A DNA stretch of 64,000 nt from Deinococcus depolymerans (GCF_039522025.1 NZ_BAAADB010000004.1:215341-279340), one strand, 5' to 3'; counted from the stretch's first letter, positions 46,187 through 56,546 are shown. The notes: generated by a model not told the origin, from the sequence alone. Program-made: numbers and translations.

Positions 46187-48961
46187 GTGTCTCCCGAACC
46201 TGTTTTTCCCCCTCTCCGCTTCCCCGCGCTGCTCGTGGCGCTGCTGACCGTGCTGGGCCTGACGCTGCTGGGCCAGCCGGTCCGCGCGGCCGGCGCGCCC
46301 GCCGGAACCGTCATCAGCAACCAGGCGAGCGCCACGGTGGCCGGCGAACTGTACCTCAGCGCCCCGGTCGAGACGCGCATCCGGGCGCGCTGCGCGCTGA
46401 ACGTCACACCGGACGGCAGCGCCGCCAACCCCGCCTACCGGGTCGGCATCGCGCCCGGCGGGGAGAGCGTCCTGCCGTACCGGCTGGTGAACAGCGGCAA
46501 CGTGAACGCCCGCTTCACGCTGTCCTGGCAGGTGGCCGCGGGCAGCGCCTTCACGCCCAGCGGCGCGCGGGTCGTGCGGGACGTGAACGGCAACGGCCTG
46601 CTGGACCTGGGCGAACCGGTCGTGTCGGACCTGAACGTCCCGGTGGACGGCGCCGCCGACCTGCTGCTGGTCGTGCAGGCCCCGGCCGGGGCGTCCGGTT
46701 CCGCGTTCATGGGCCTCGCGGGCCGCTGCGCGGACGGCAGTGCCAGCGACACCGACAACGTGGCGGCCGTGCGCGTGAGCGGCGGCGCCGAACTGCAGAT
46801 CGAGAAGCTGTTCACGCCGGCCGTCCTGAATCCCGGTGAAAGCACGCTGGTGACGCTGCGCGTGCGGAACCTGGGCTCGCAGCCCAGCGGCGAGGCCGAG
46901 GTGCGGGACCCGCTGGACATCCCGGAACTCGCCGGTCTGTCGTACGTGCCCGGCAGCGCCCTGAGTCCGCTGGGCACGCTGTCCGTGACGGCAGCGGGGG
47001 CGACCGGCACGCCCACCGTGGCGTGGCAGCTGCCGCCGCTGCGTCCGGGGCAGGTGACGGACCTGCGCTTCCGCCTGCAGGCCGACCCGGACGCCCGGTC
47101 CGGAGAGCGCGTCAACACCGCCTACCTGAGCCTGCGCGGCGCGGCCGGCGTGCCACCCCTTAAGACCGAGGCGTCCCTGCAGATCCAGCCGCGCCTGGGC
47201 GTGCTGCTCGGCCCGGCCGGCAACGCCGCCGCCCAGCCTGGCGGGGAAGGCAGCGCCGACGACCGGCAGACGCGGGGGTTCGGCGTGCAGGGGCAGGCGA
47301 CCTGCTTCACGCACGCCCTGCGCAACAGCGGCAACGTGACCGACCGCTTCACGCTGGGCAGTCAGTTCACGCTGGGCAGCGGACTGGTCGTGTGGCGGGA
47401 CCCGCAGGGAGCCGCGTTGGCGCAGCCGGTCGAGCTGACGGCCGGCGAGGAACTGGACGTGCAGGCCTGCCTGACCGTCACGGCGGCCGGGGGCGGGGCG
47501 GTCCGGGCGCGGCTGAGTGCCAGCAGCGAGCGGGGCGCCGTCCCGAACCACACCGAGGACCTGGTGACGCTGGTGGACGCCCGCGCGCCGCAGCTGGTCA
47601 AGACCGTCTCACCGGCCGGGACCGTGCCGGCCGGCGAGCTGCTCAGGTACACCCTGCAGGCCGCCAACCCCTACGCGCACGCGCTGACGAACGTCGTGCT
47701 GCGCGACCCGCTGCCCCCCGGCCTGTCGTTCGTGGCCGCCTCGGACGGCGGCACCTTCGATGCCTTCACGCGGACGGTCGTGTGGCGCTTCCCGATCCTC
47801 GCGCCGGGCGACCGGCTGGACGTGAGCGTGCAGGCCCGCGTGAATGCCGACGTGACCGACGACACCCGCCTGGAGAACACCTTCTCGCTCGGCTCGGATG
47901 AACTGCCCAGTCCCGTGGTCAGTGCGCCCGCCCCGTCGAACGTGTACTCGAGCGCGCTGCTGCTCAGCAAGGCCGCCGCCCCGGCGACCGTCACGGTCGG
48001 CGACCGGGTCACGTTCACGGTCACGCTGCGCAACGCCAGCCGGGCCGCGGCCCTGCAGGGGGGCACGCTGCTGGACACCCCCCCGGTCGGCCTGACGTAC
48101 CTGACAGGCACCGCCACCGTGGACGGCCAGCCGGGCCCGGACCCGCAGGTGCAGCCGGACGGCACGCTGCGCTGGACCGTGGGCGCCCTCCCGGAGGGCG
48201 GCACGCGCACCCTGACCTACGCCATGCGGGTCACGCCGCTGGCCGCGCCGACCCTGGTGAACGTGGCGCTGGCACGGATGCAGGCCCCGAACGGCGCGGT
48301 CACGCAGAGCAGCGAGGCGCGCGCGCGCGTGCAGGTGCAGCCCGGCGTGTTCGCCGCGCAGGCCGAACTGAACGGTCAGGTGTTCGTGGACCGGAACCGC
48401 GACGGGACCTTCACGCCGGACCTCGACCTGCCGGTCGCGGGCGCCCGGGTGCTGCTCGCCGGGGGGCGCGCCGCGCTGACCGACGCGGCCGGCCGGTACC
48501 ACTTCGCGGGCGTGCCGCGCGGTCAACACGCCCTGCGACTCGATCCGCAGAGCGTACGGCACGCGCCGCTGAGCGTCCCGCAGGACGGCGGGCTGCCCGG
48601 CAGCCGCTCGGTGATGGTCCTGAACCTGACCAGCGTCGACTTCCCGCTCGCGCCGGCCGGCGGGGACGCGTTCTCCGTGCGGGACACGACCGTCACGCGC
48701 GGGGACGTGCAGCTGCGCAAGCAGGTCACGTGGCTCGGGGACACCCGTTACGCCGTTCAGGTCACGGTCAGCGCCCCGCGCGCCCTGCCGGGCCTGGAGG
48801 TCGCCGATCCGCTCCCGGCCGGCGCGGTCCTGACGTCCGGGCAGGCCGGATTCACCGTAGACTTTGCGGGCGGTTCCATGACGACCTCCTACACCTTCAC
48901 CTTCAGCGGAACGCCCGAGCAGGCCGGCACGGATCCGTTCCTGCGCTGGAGGCTCCCGTGA
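46187..48961 (+). CDS. DUF11-type secreted protein with SdrD-B-like domain (924 aa)
   Basis: A GTG start with CAGGAG upstream leads to a signal peptide (LLVALLTVLGLTLLGQPVRA). The opening module AGTVISNQASATVAG is the same as in the previous gene. DUF11 repeats follow (LLRYTLQAANPYAHALTNVV; VGDRVTFTVTLRNASRAAAL). Near residues 725-790 is a prealbumin-like/SdrD-B domain: GQVFVDRNRDGTFTPDLDLP and AALTDAAGRYHFAGVPRGQH. The stop overlaps the GTG of the large barrel gene by 4 bp, so they are made in fixed ratio. Confidence 0.82.
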   Translation: MSPEPVFPPLRFPALLVALLTVLGLTLLGQPVRAAGAPAGTVISNQASATVAGELYLSAPVETRIRARCALNVTPDGSAANPAYRVGIAPGGESVLPYRLVNSGNVNARFTLSWQVAAGSAFTPSGARVVRDVNGNGLLDLGEPVVSDLNVPVDGAADLLLVVQAPAGASGSAFMGLAGRCADGSASDTDNVAAVRVSGGAELQIEKLFTPAVLNPGESTLVTLRVRNLGSQPSGEAEVRDPLDIPELAGLSYVPGSALSPLGTLSVTAAGATGTPTVAWQLPPLRPGQVTDLRFRLQADPDARSGERVNTAYLSLRGAAGVPPLKTEASLQIQPRLGVLLGPAGNAAAQPGGEGSADDRQTRGFGVQGQATCFTHALRNSGNVTDRFTLGSQFTLGSGLVVWRDPQGAALAQPVELTAGEELDVQACLTVTAAGGGAVRARLSASSERGAVPNHTEDLVTLVDARAPQLVKTVSPAGTVPAGELLRYTLQAANPYAHALTNVVLRDPLPPGLSFVAASDGGTFDAFTRTVVWRFPILAPGDRLDVSVQARVNADVTDDTRLENTFSLGSDELPSPVVSAPAPSNVYSSALLLSKAAAPATVTVGDRVTFTVTLRNASRAAALQGGTLLDTPPVGLTYLTGTATVDGQPGPDPQVQPDGTLRWTVGALPEGGTRTLTYAMRVTPLAAPTLVNVALARMQAPNGAVTQSSEARARVQVQPGVFAAQAELNGQVFVDRNRDGTFTPDLDLPVAGARVLLAGGRAALTDAAGRYHFAGVPRGQHALRLDPQSVRHAPLSVPQDGGLPGSRSVMVLNLTSVDFPLAPAGGDAFSVRDTTVTRGDVQLRKQVTWLGDTRYAVQVTVSAPRALPGLEVADPLPAGAVLTSGQAGFTVDFAGGSMTTSYTFTFSGTPEQAGTDPFLRWRLP

Positions 48962-51900
48962 GCCGCCGGCCACGCGTGCTGGCCCTGCTGAGCCTGGGCG
49001 TGGGCAGCGCCGCGCTCGCGCAGGACGCCGAACTGACCCGCCTGAACGGAACCGGACCGCACCCCGAACGGACCAGCCGCCCGGTCACCAGTGTCGGCCG
49101 GGCCCTGCAGTGGGCGGTCGGGGACGACTCCTTCAACCTGCAGGTGCATCAGCGCGGCCCGGTCCGGCTGGACCTGTACTCGGCCGCCTTCGACCCGCAC
49201 GACTACCGCCAGCCGAACTCGGTGGGCGACGAACAGTACGGCGGCGCGGCGGTCGTCACGACCTTCACGCTGCTCGGCCCGGACGGGCAGCCCCTGCGCA
49301 CCCTGCGCGCCCCGGACGCCAGCAGCGACTGGGTGACCGCCTTCGACGGCGTGCTGGAACCCGGCACGTACACCCTGCGGGTGAGCAGCGAGGGGCGCGG
49401 GAAGAACACCTTCGCCGCGCGCATCGAGGCGCACGCCGCCAGCCTGAGCGCCACGCGCGTGAACGTCACGGTGCGCGGGTCCACCTGGACGCCGGCCCTG
49501 ACCGTCCACGCCCAGACCGGCGACCGCCTGCGGCTGTACGACGGGGACGGCCCCGGCGAGATGGACGTGCGCGTGGTCGACGCCGACGGCGCGGTCACGC
49601 CGCTGACGATCAGCGGGCCGCTGCAGTGGGTGGACCTGCCGCTTCCCGGCGCCGGCACGTACCGCGTCGAGCTGCGGCAACCGGAGGGCGCCCGGCAGTA
49701 CTCGAACACGGTCGGGCTGGCCTTCAACCGGAGCGGCGAGGACCAGCGGATCACGCTGGCGCAGACCGACCGGGTCGGGCAGGTGCGCCTTCAGGCGCAG
49801 CTGGTGCAGCCGGGCGGCGAGATCAGCCCCACCCGCCTGAACGTCACCTTCGGCGGGGAGGTCACCCCGGTGGACGGCGAGTGGACCGCCGAGCGGCCCG
49901 CCGGCCAGTACGACCTGCACGTGGACGCCCCGGCCGGGACGGTCGTGGACGCCCCCCGGCAGGTCACGGTGCCCGAGGACGGCCTCGCGGACGTGCGCGT
50001 GCAGGTGCGCCCGCAGGTGCAGCTGACGCTGGCGCAGGACCGGCCGGCCGTGTGCGTGGGCGACCTCGTCACGTTCCACGCGGTCGCCAGCACCGGGTAT
50101 GACGGCGTGGTGGGCGCACCGGTCGAGGTGAACCTCCCGGACGGCCTGCGCGCCCTGACGGCCACCCGGCTGCAGGGGTCCGTGCGGGCCGGGCAGCCCG
50201 CCACGCTGGAGGTCGTCGCGCAGGCCGAGCGGCCCGGCGAGGCGCGCGTCACGGCCAGCATGCCCGGCGCGCAGGCCAGCGCGGCCGTGCAGGTCAGCCC
50301 GCACCGCGCGGCGCTGCAACTGCGCCGCGCGGCGCTGCCGGCCGCGCGGCCCGGCGACACCGTGAGCGTGTCGCTGCACCTGACGAACACCAGCGAGGAA
50401 CCCGTCCCGTACCTGCTGAGCGACACCCCCGGCGAGGGCCTGAGCCCCCTGGACAGCCCGGAATTCGAGGGCACGCTGCGGCCCGGCGAGGCGCGCACCC
50501 TGACGTACCGCGCGCGGGTCGACGCGGCCGGCGGCGCGGTGTCGCTCGGGGCGGAGCTCGTCACGGACTGCGCGGACACGCAGACGGCCTCCGGCACGCT
50601 GGACGTGCGGCCGCTGGTGGTGGCCGCGCCGGACCCCACCCCGGTCCCCGGCTCCACGCCAGCGCCCGGCGCCACCCCGGCCCCCGCCGGGGACGCCGCG
50701 CAGGCCGAGCCCGTCCCGGCCACCCTGCCGCCCGTCACGCGGGTCAGTGACATCCACGCGAGCGTCACCAGCACCGGGGCCGCTCAGGGCCTGATCTACG
50801 CGCAGCGCCTCCCGGACGGCGCGGAGTACCTGCCGGGCAGCGCCCGCTACGACGCGCGCCCCATCCCGGACCCGCTGCAGGGCCCCGGCGGCACGCTGTA
50901 CTGGACGCTGCCCGCCCACCCGGGCGAACTGCGGTACTCGGCGCGGCACGAAGCGCCCCTGCCGGAACTGCCGGAACCCACCCTGGTCGCCACCTACGGG
51001 CAGGGGGAACGCGAGACGCTGCGCGGCCGCCTGGATCCTGGCGACCTCGCCGCCGCGCGGGCGCTGAACGCCCCCGCCCCCCGCGGTGATCAGGTCATCC
51101 AGTCCCCGCCCGACGGGCAGGTGTACCGGGACCGTGATCAGGTGACGGTGGTCGTGCAGGGCCCGGCGGACGTGCCGCTGGACGTCACCCTGAACGGCGC
51201 GGACCTGCCCGGCACCCTGATCGGCACGCGGTCCTTCGATCCGGCCACGAACCTCCAGCGCCTGGAGTACGTGGGCGTGCGGCTGACGCCCGGCCGGAAC
51301 GTGATCGAGGCGCTCGGCGAGCGGACGACCGTCACGCTGGCCGGCCGCACCACCAACCTGCGCGTGCTGGGCGAGCAGGTCATCGCGGACGGCGTGACCC
51401 CGGTGGTGCTGCGCGTGCAGGCCGTGGACGACCGCGGCGTCACGACCGCGCTGCCGTTCGTGACGGTCCGCACCTCGCTGGAACCCACCACCCCGGACGC
51501 CAACCCGCTCGAGGCCGGTTACCAGGTCCGCCTGAAGGACGGGGAAGGCACCCTGCGTTTCGCGCCGCAGGCCGCGCCGCTGCGGCTGGAACTCGAGGCG
51601 GACCTGGGCGACGGCCAGCCCATCCGGGCCGAACAGCGCCTGGCGCCCGGGCGGGGCTCCGTCGCCACCGGCCTGCTGAGCGCCACGCTGAGCGGCGCGG
51701 GCCTGCAGGTCACGGCGCGCGGCACCCTGGAAGCCCCGCTGGGCCAGGGGCACCTGATCGCCGCGGCGAACACCGACGGCCTGCGCCCCGAGGAGGCCAG
51801 CGTCGGCCGGTACCCGGCGCACGGGGACCGCAGCGCCGCCAGCGTGCCCCTGAGCGGCCTCGACCCGGTCGCGTTCCGGTACGACCATCCGGACTTCACG

Positions 51901-53925
51901 CTCGCGTACATGCAGGCCCCGGCACCCATCCGCACCCTGAACGTGCCGGGCCTCCCGACCGCGCTGAGCGTCGTCACGCACGGCGCGCCCGGCGCGGCCA
52001 CCGTCAGCGGGTTCGTGGCCGCCCTGCCGGGCGGGAGCCGCACCGAGACCCTCACGCCGGACGGCACGCGCCTGCTGCGCCTGAACGGCCCCGCCGCGCC
52101 CGGCAGTGAGACCGTGGACCTGCTGGTCAGCGGGCCGGACGGCGACAGCGAACGCCGCCTGCGGCGCGGCGAGGACTACACCCTGGACGGCCCGGCCGGC
52201 CTGCTGACCCTCGCGCGGCCCCTGAGTGCCGTGACGGTCGAGGGCGGCCTGCTGGTCACGCAGGCCCTGCGCGTCAGCTACCGGCCCGAGGGCAGCGGTG
52301 AGCGGCAGCTGGCCTTCGGGGCGGAGGTGCGTCTCGAGCGCGGCCCGCTGAGTGCCAGCGCCGCCACCGTCCACCTGCCCGGCGTTCAGGCCGGCGCGGG
52401 CCTGACCACCGCCGTCCGCGCCGCGTACGACACGCCGGACCTGAAGGTCACGACCCTCGCCGCGCTCAGCGGCCAGGACGTGCTGCTCAGCGCGGCCGCG
52501 CAGGGACAGCTGCCCGGCGGCGCACGCGCCAGCCTCAGCGTCTCACGCCAGGACGACGGCTACGCCGGCCTGAACGCCGGGCAGGCCGGCACGCACGCCG
52601 CCGTGAACGCCAGCGTGCCGCTGGGCCGCTCGCTGGGCGCGGTGCTGGGCGGCGAGTACCACGACGCCCCGGCCGGCCAGGACGGGGAGCACACCACGCA
52701 GGGGCAGGTCGGCGCCGCCCTGAACGTGAACCTCCAGCCGGTCACGCTGGGCCTGGGCGTCCGGCAGCAGTTCGGCGCGACCAGCGGCACCAGCCTCACC
52801 GCCAGCGCCGGCTATCACGCCGCGCCGCTCGACGCGGACCTCACGCACGCCCAGCCGCTGGGCGGGAACAGCAGCCCGCAGACCACGCTCAGCGCCCGCT
52901 ACGCCCTGACGCCGCAGGTCGCCGCGACGCTGGGCGGCGTGGTCACCTGGCCCGGCGGGAGCGCCGCGCCGGGCCAGGCGCTGAGCCTGGGCCTCGAGTC
53001 CCGCCTGGGCGGCACGAACCTGAAAGTCGCCTACGAACTGCCCACCGCCGGTGGCGGCGGCAACCGCGCCCGCTTCGGCGCGGACACCACCCTGCCGCTC
53101 GGCCCGAACCTCAGCGCCTCGCTGGGCGGCGGCGTGCTGCAGGAACTGCCGGGCGCGGGTCGCGCCGCGCCCGGCCGGGAGTTCAACCTGAATGCCGCGC
53201 TGCGCTACCAGGACACGCGCCTGAGCGCCTCGGCGGGCAGCGACTTCTCGGTGAAGAGCGGGCAGTGGCGTACCGTCCTGCGCGGCGGGGCCGCCCTGAC
53301 CCTGAACGATCAGGTGACGCTCAGCGCCGACGCGCTCAGCGAGTTCGGCCCGGCGCGCGGCGACCGCCTCACGCTGGGCGGCGCGCTGCGCAAGAACAAC
53401 TGGCAGGGACTGATCAGCGCCGCGTACGAGCGCGGCAGCCTCAGCAGCAGCGGCAGCACGTTCAGCGGCAGCGCCGAGCTGGCGTACCACGCCGCCACCT
53501 GGGCGCTGCGCGGCGGCCTGGCCGTGCGCGCCGTTCCCGGCGATCCCGGCAGCCTGACCGTGCAGCCCAGCCTCAGCGGCTCGTACCACCTGAGTGACCG
53601 GTTCGCGCTCGGCGCGGCCCTGCACACCCAGGTGCAGCCCCTGAACGGCGTGGTCCGCACCGCCACCGGCCTGGAGGCCAGCTACCGCGCCCTGCCCGGC
53701 ACCTGGCTGACGCTGGGCTACAACCTGACCGGCTTCGACCCGATCAGCACGCAATCCACCCGGCGCGGCGCGTACCTGCGCCTGGACCTCAGCGCCGACG
53801 AACACCTCGGCGATCTCATCGCCGGGCTGGGAGGTGCCGGGGACCCGGCGCCCGCCCCGGGTCCCACCGGTGCGCCGGACGCCGCCCCCACCCCCAACGC
53901 CGACCCGACCAAGGACACTCCCTGA
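48958..53925 (+). CDS. Large predicted outer-membrane protein (1655 aa)
   Basis: A GTG start after TGGAGG gives a signal peptide (VLALLSLGVGSAALAQ). The N-terminal ~900 residues are Ig-like, with a DUF11-like unit near RVSDIHASVTSTGAAQGLIY and a Pro-rich hinge (PTPVPGSTPAPGATPAP). From about residue 1100 on, after RRGEDYTLDGPAGLLTL, the protein becomes a long series of alternating amphipathic strands typical of a beta barrel (LSASLGGGVLQEL, LTLGYNLTGFDP), ending with a Pro/Ala tail. It may anchor or export its DUF11 partners. I know no named family for the whole. Confidence 0.75.
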   Translation: MSRRPRVLALLSLGVGSAALAQDAELTRLNGTGPHPERTSRPVTSVGRALQWAVGDDSFNLQVHQRGPVRLDLYSAAFDPHDYRQPNSVGDEQYGGAAVVTTFTLLGPDGQPLRTLRAPDASSDWVTAFDGVLEPGTYTLRVSSEGRGKNTFAARIEAHAASLSATRVNVTVRGSTWTPALTVHAQTGDRLRLYDGDGPGEMDVRVVDADGAVTPLTISGPLQWVDLPLPGAGTYRVELRQPEGARQYSNTVGLAFNRSGEDQRITLAQTDRVGQVRLQAQLVQPGGEISPTRLNVTFGGEVTPVDGEWTAERPAGQYDLHVDAPAGTVVDAPRQVTVPEDGLADVRVQVRPQVQLTLAQDRPAVCVGDLVTFHAVASTGYDGVVGAPVEVNLPDGLRALTATRLQGSVRAGQPATLEVVAQAERPGEARVTASMPGAQASAAVQVSPHRAALQLRRAALPAARPGDTVSVSLHLTNTSEEPVPYLLSDTPGEGLSPLDSPEFEGTLRPGEARTLTYRARVDAAGGAVSLGAELVTDCADTQTASGTLDVRPLVVAAPDPTPVPGSTPAPGATPAPAGDAAQAEPVPATLPPVTRVSDIHASVTSTGAAQGLIYAQRLPDGAEYLPGSARYDARPIPDPLQGPGGTLYWTLPAHPGELRYSARHEAPLPELPEPTLVATYGQGERETLRGRLDPGDLAAARALNAPAPRGDQVIQSPPDGQVYRDRDQVTVVVQGPADVPLDVTLNGADLPGTLIGTRSFDPATNLQRLEYVGVRLTPGRNVIEALGERTTVTLAGRTTNLRVLGEQVIADGVTPVVLRVQAVDDRGVTTALPFVTVRTSLEPTTPDANPLEAGYQVRLKDGEGTLRFAPQAAPLRLELEADLGDGQPIRAEQRLAPGRGSVATGLLSATLSGAGLQVTARGTLEAPLGQGHLIAAANTDGLRPEEASVGRYPAHGDRSAASVPLSGLDPVAFRYDHPDFTLAYMQAPAPIRTLNVPGLPTALSVVTHGAPGAATVSGFVAALPGGSRTETLTPDGTRLLRLNGPAAPGSETVDLLVSGPDGDSERRLRRGEDYTLDGPAGLLTLARPLSAVTVEGGLLVTQALRVSYRPEGSGERQLAFGAEVRLERGPLSASAATVHLPGVQAGAGLTTAVRAAYDTPDLKVTTLAALSGQDVLLSAAAQGQLPGGARASLSVSRQDDGYAGLNAGQAGTHAAVNASVPLGRSLGAVLGGEYHDAPAGQDGEHTTQGQVGAALNVNLQPVTLGLGVRQQFGATSGTSLTASAGYHAAPLDADLTHAQPLGGNSSPQTTLSARYALTPQVAATLGGVVTWPGGSAAPGQALSLGLESRLGGTNLKVAYELPTAGGGGNRARFGADTTLPLGPNLSASLGGGVLQELPGAGRAAPGREFNLNAALRYQDTRLSASAGSDFSVKSGQWRTVLRGGAALTLNDQVTLSADALSEFGPARGDRLTLGGALRKNNWQGLISAAYERGSLSSSGSTFSGSAELAYHAATWALRGGLAVRAVPGDPGSLTVQPSLSGSYHLSDRFALGAALHTQVQPLNGVVRTATGLEASYRALPGTWLTLGYNLTGFDPISTQSTRRGAYLRLDLSADEHLGDLIAGLGGAGDPAPAPGPTGAPDAAPTPNADPTKDTP

Positions 53926-56441
53926 TGCGCGCCTCCCGGCCCCTGCTCCGCTCCCTGCACCTGCTCGTCACCTTCGTCGCGGCCCTCACGGGGCACGCGG
54001 CGGCCGGCTCCAGCTACTGCACCGCCATCTACGCGACGGCCGGCCCCACCACCTCCGGCGGCCCGTCACGTCACCTGTTCCTGAACACCATCACGGGCAC
54101 CACCGCCGACTACGACACCATCGACAACAGCAAGGTCACGAACAGCCCGGGTACGTACTCGTACAACGCCACGGCCCTGAGTCCACTGGACGGGCAGCTG
54201 TACTACGTCGAACGTACCGGCGGCACCCTCCTGCGCTACAACCCCGCCACGCGGCAGACCACGCGGGTCGCCCAGAACGACCAGCTGCGCAACAACAACA
54301 ACACGTACGGGTCCATCATCGGGGCGGCGATCGAGGAAACCGGGAAGATGTACATCTACCACAGCTTCGGGTACGTCTCGATCTTCCAGAGCACCACCGG
54401 CACCCGGCTGGCCATCCCGACCAAGATCACCTACCCCACCTCGTTCGTGCCCACGGCCAGCGGCACGAACGGCGACATCGTGCTGGGCGCCGGCAACCAG
54501 CTGTACATCATCGTGGAAGGCAGCCTGAACGGCGGCGCGGCCGGCAGTCACCTGATCGCCATCAGTGACAGCCTGGTCGCCGGTACCATCACGCCCATCA
54601 CCGTCAACGGCGCGCCGCTCACTGCGCTGAACGGCCTGGCCATCGAACCGTTCCGCACGCTGCCGAACGGCACGACCGTCATCGGCGAGACGTACTACCT
54701 GTCGAGCAGCTCCAACATGTACACCATGGCCGCCGACGGCAAGGCCACCAACATCGAAACCGCCAGCCAGGGCATCACCGACCTGGCGTCGTGCAACGTC
54801 GTCCCGGACCGGCCCAGTCTCAGCAAGGTGTTCGAACCGCCGTTCGTCAGTGCTCCCGGCGGGACCAGCCGCCTGACCATCACGGTCGGCAACAACAACA
54901 AGGGGCCGGTCACGCTGTACACGGACCTGGTGGACCCGCTGCCCAGCTCGCCCGCGCAGATGACCTTCGCGCCCACGCCGAACATCAGCGGCACCTGCGA
55001 CAACAGCCGCATCACCCTCAACAGCAGCTCCACCCCGCCCGAACTGCGCTTCAAGGCCGGGGCGTACATCCCGGTGGGCGGCTGCACCCTGCAGGTGAAC
55101 GTGACGGTCCCGCAGTCCGGCACGTACCGCAACACCATCGTGGGCAGCACCATCATCACCAGCGCGGACGTCGTGCAGGAATCCGCGACCGCCACGCTGT
55201 ACACCGCGCTGGGCGTCAGCAAGACCTTCAGTCCGGCGCTGCGCCAGCCGGGGCAGACGACCACCCTGACCGTCACCCTGAGCAACCCGAACAGCGCCGA
55301 CACGACCAGCCTCAACGTCGAGGACCGCGTCGCCGAGACGACCGGCGTGAGCGGCCTGACGCTGGGGGCCGTGCAGGGCAACACCTGCGGCGGCACGGTC
55401 AGCACGGCCGGCGGGGTCCTGACCATCGGCGGCACCACCCTGCGGGCCGGCGCGAGCTGCAGCGTGAGCCTGCCCGTGACGCTGCCGGCCGGCACGCCCA
55501 GCGGTCAGTACACCAACACCATCCTGCCCACGCAGGTGAGCGCCACCTTCAACGACGGCGTGCGGACCTCCAGCGTGTTCGGGGCGCAGCGCGCGACAGC
55601 CAGCGTGACCGTGACGCCCTTCGCGCTGGTCAGCAGCGCCGTCCGGACCACGCAGAGCCCGTCCACCGTCACGAACCCCCACCGCCTGACGCCCGGCGTG
55701 ACCGGCCCCGTGACCTTCACCCTGAGCCGCCCGGGCGGCGCCCGCTTCCAGTACCTGCTGTGGTACGACGCGGACGGCAACGGCGAGGTGAGCAGCGGCG
55801 ACGCGGCCATCATCCCGGCCGGTCAGACCAGCGGCACGCTGGACGTCACGGACAGCTTCCCGAAACGCCCGGACGGCACGCCCGCCGACGTGAACCTGCT
55901 CGTGCAGGTGCTCGTCCCACCCGGGCTGGCCGCGGGCCTGAGCGAGACCGTGACGCTGGGCGCGGCGCAGACGACCGGCGGCGCCACCCGCACGGCCTCG
56001 CTGACCGACACGACCGTCATCGGGCAGAGTGGCGGCGCGGGCGGCAGCCTGACCCTCGGCAAGTTCGTCCGGAACGTCACGGCCGGCGGGCCGTTCAGTC
56101 TGAACGCCAGCACGGGCGGCGTGGGCGAGCAGCTGGAGTACTGCATCAATTACCTGAACCAGGGAGTCGGACCGCTCAGCGAGGTCGTCATCACCGACCC
56201 CATCCCGTTCTTCACGCAGCCGCTCGGCGACGGGTACGCGCCCGGACAGGGCGTGCGGCTGGTACGCGGCGCGGCCGTGCAGGCCGGGCAGACCGTCACG
56301 CCCGGCAGCGCCGCCAGCAACCTGAGCAGCGCCGCCGACGCGGACGCCGGCACGCTCGGCAGCAACCGCCTGACCGTGACGGTCGGCGCGCTCGGCGGGG
56401 GCGAGCAGGGCACCGCCTGTTACCGCGTGCAGATCCGCTGA
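53925..56441 (+). CDS. DUF11-type secreted protein with beta-propeller-like N-half (838 aa)
   Basis: The ATG overlaps the previous stop (TGATG). A signal peptide (SLHLLVTFVAALTGHAAAG) precedes about 280 residues that look like a propeller or lectin-like fold (LSPLDGQLYYVERTGGTLLR, GLAIEPFRTLPNGTTVIGET). After that come DUF11 units (SLSKVFEPPFVSAPGGTSRL; LGVSKTFSPALRQPGQTTTL; GEQLEYCINYLNQG). A Ca-type loop reads WYDADGNGEVSSGD. Cysteines are paired across units. It closes the operon and could be the exposed, ligand-binding member. Confidence 0.8.
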   Translation: MRASRPLLRSLHLLVTFVAALTGHAAAGSSYCTAIYATAGPTTSGGPSRHLFLNTITGTTADYDTIDNSKVTNSPGTYSYNATALSPLDGQLYYVERTGGTLLRYNPATRQTTRVAQNDQLRNNNNTYGSIIGAAIEETGKMYIYHSFGYVSIFQSTTGTRLAIPTKITYPTSFVPTASGTNGDIVLGAGNQLYIIVEGSLNGGAAGSHLIAISDSLVAGTITPITVNGAPLTALNGLAIEPFRTLPNGTTVIGETYYLSSSSNMYTMAADGKATNIETASQGITDLASCNVVPDRPSLSKVFEPPFVSAPGGTSRLTITVGNNNKGPVTLYTDLVDPLPSSPAQMTFAPTPNISGTCDNSRITLNSSSTPPELRFKAGAYIPVGGCTLQVNVTVPQSGTYRNTIVGSTIITSADVVQESATATLYTALGVSKTFSPALRQPGQTTTLTVTLSNPNSADTTSLNVEDRVAETTGVSGLTLGAVQGNTCGGTVSTAGGVLTIGGTTLRAGASCSVSLPVTLPAGTPSGQYTNTILPTQVSATFNDGVRTSSVFGAQRATASVTVTPFALVSSAVRTTQSPSTVTNPHRLTPGVTGPVTFTLSRPGGARFQYLLWYDADGNGEVSSGDAAIIPAGQTSGTLDVTDSFPKRPDGTPADVNLLVQVLVPPGLAAGLSETVTLGAAQTTGGATRTASLTDTTVIGQSGGAGGSLTLGKFVRNVTAGGPFSLNASTGGVGEQLEYCINYLNQGVGPLSEVVITDPIPFFTQPLGDGYAPGQGVRLVRGAAVQAGQTVTPGSAASNLSSAADADAGTLGSNRLTVTVGALGGGEQGTACYRVQIR

Positions 56442-56451
56442 CGCGCAGGGT

Positions 56452-56505
56452 CCGTCCCACCCGGCGACACTGCCCCCGCCGGGTGGGACGGACTGCCGAT
56501 TTTTT
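56452..56505 (+). terminator. Strong intrinsic terminator of surface operon
   Basis: A 15-bp perfect stem, CCGTCCCACCCGGCG (56452-56466) with its complement (56477-56491), is followed by GATTTTTTCG. It starts 10 bp after the last stop. This is the clearest rho-independent terminator in the window. Confidence 0.92.
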
Positions 56506-56546
56506 CGCAGTGGGCGCGCGGCGGCGGGTGCTACCTTCGCGCACCG

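Noticed and set aside
48889..52374. 1161-codon open frame on the minus strand
   Set aside because: It is antisense to the large surface protein, with low-complexity Gly/Ala/Arg/Gln composition and no start signal. It is a shadow.
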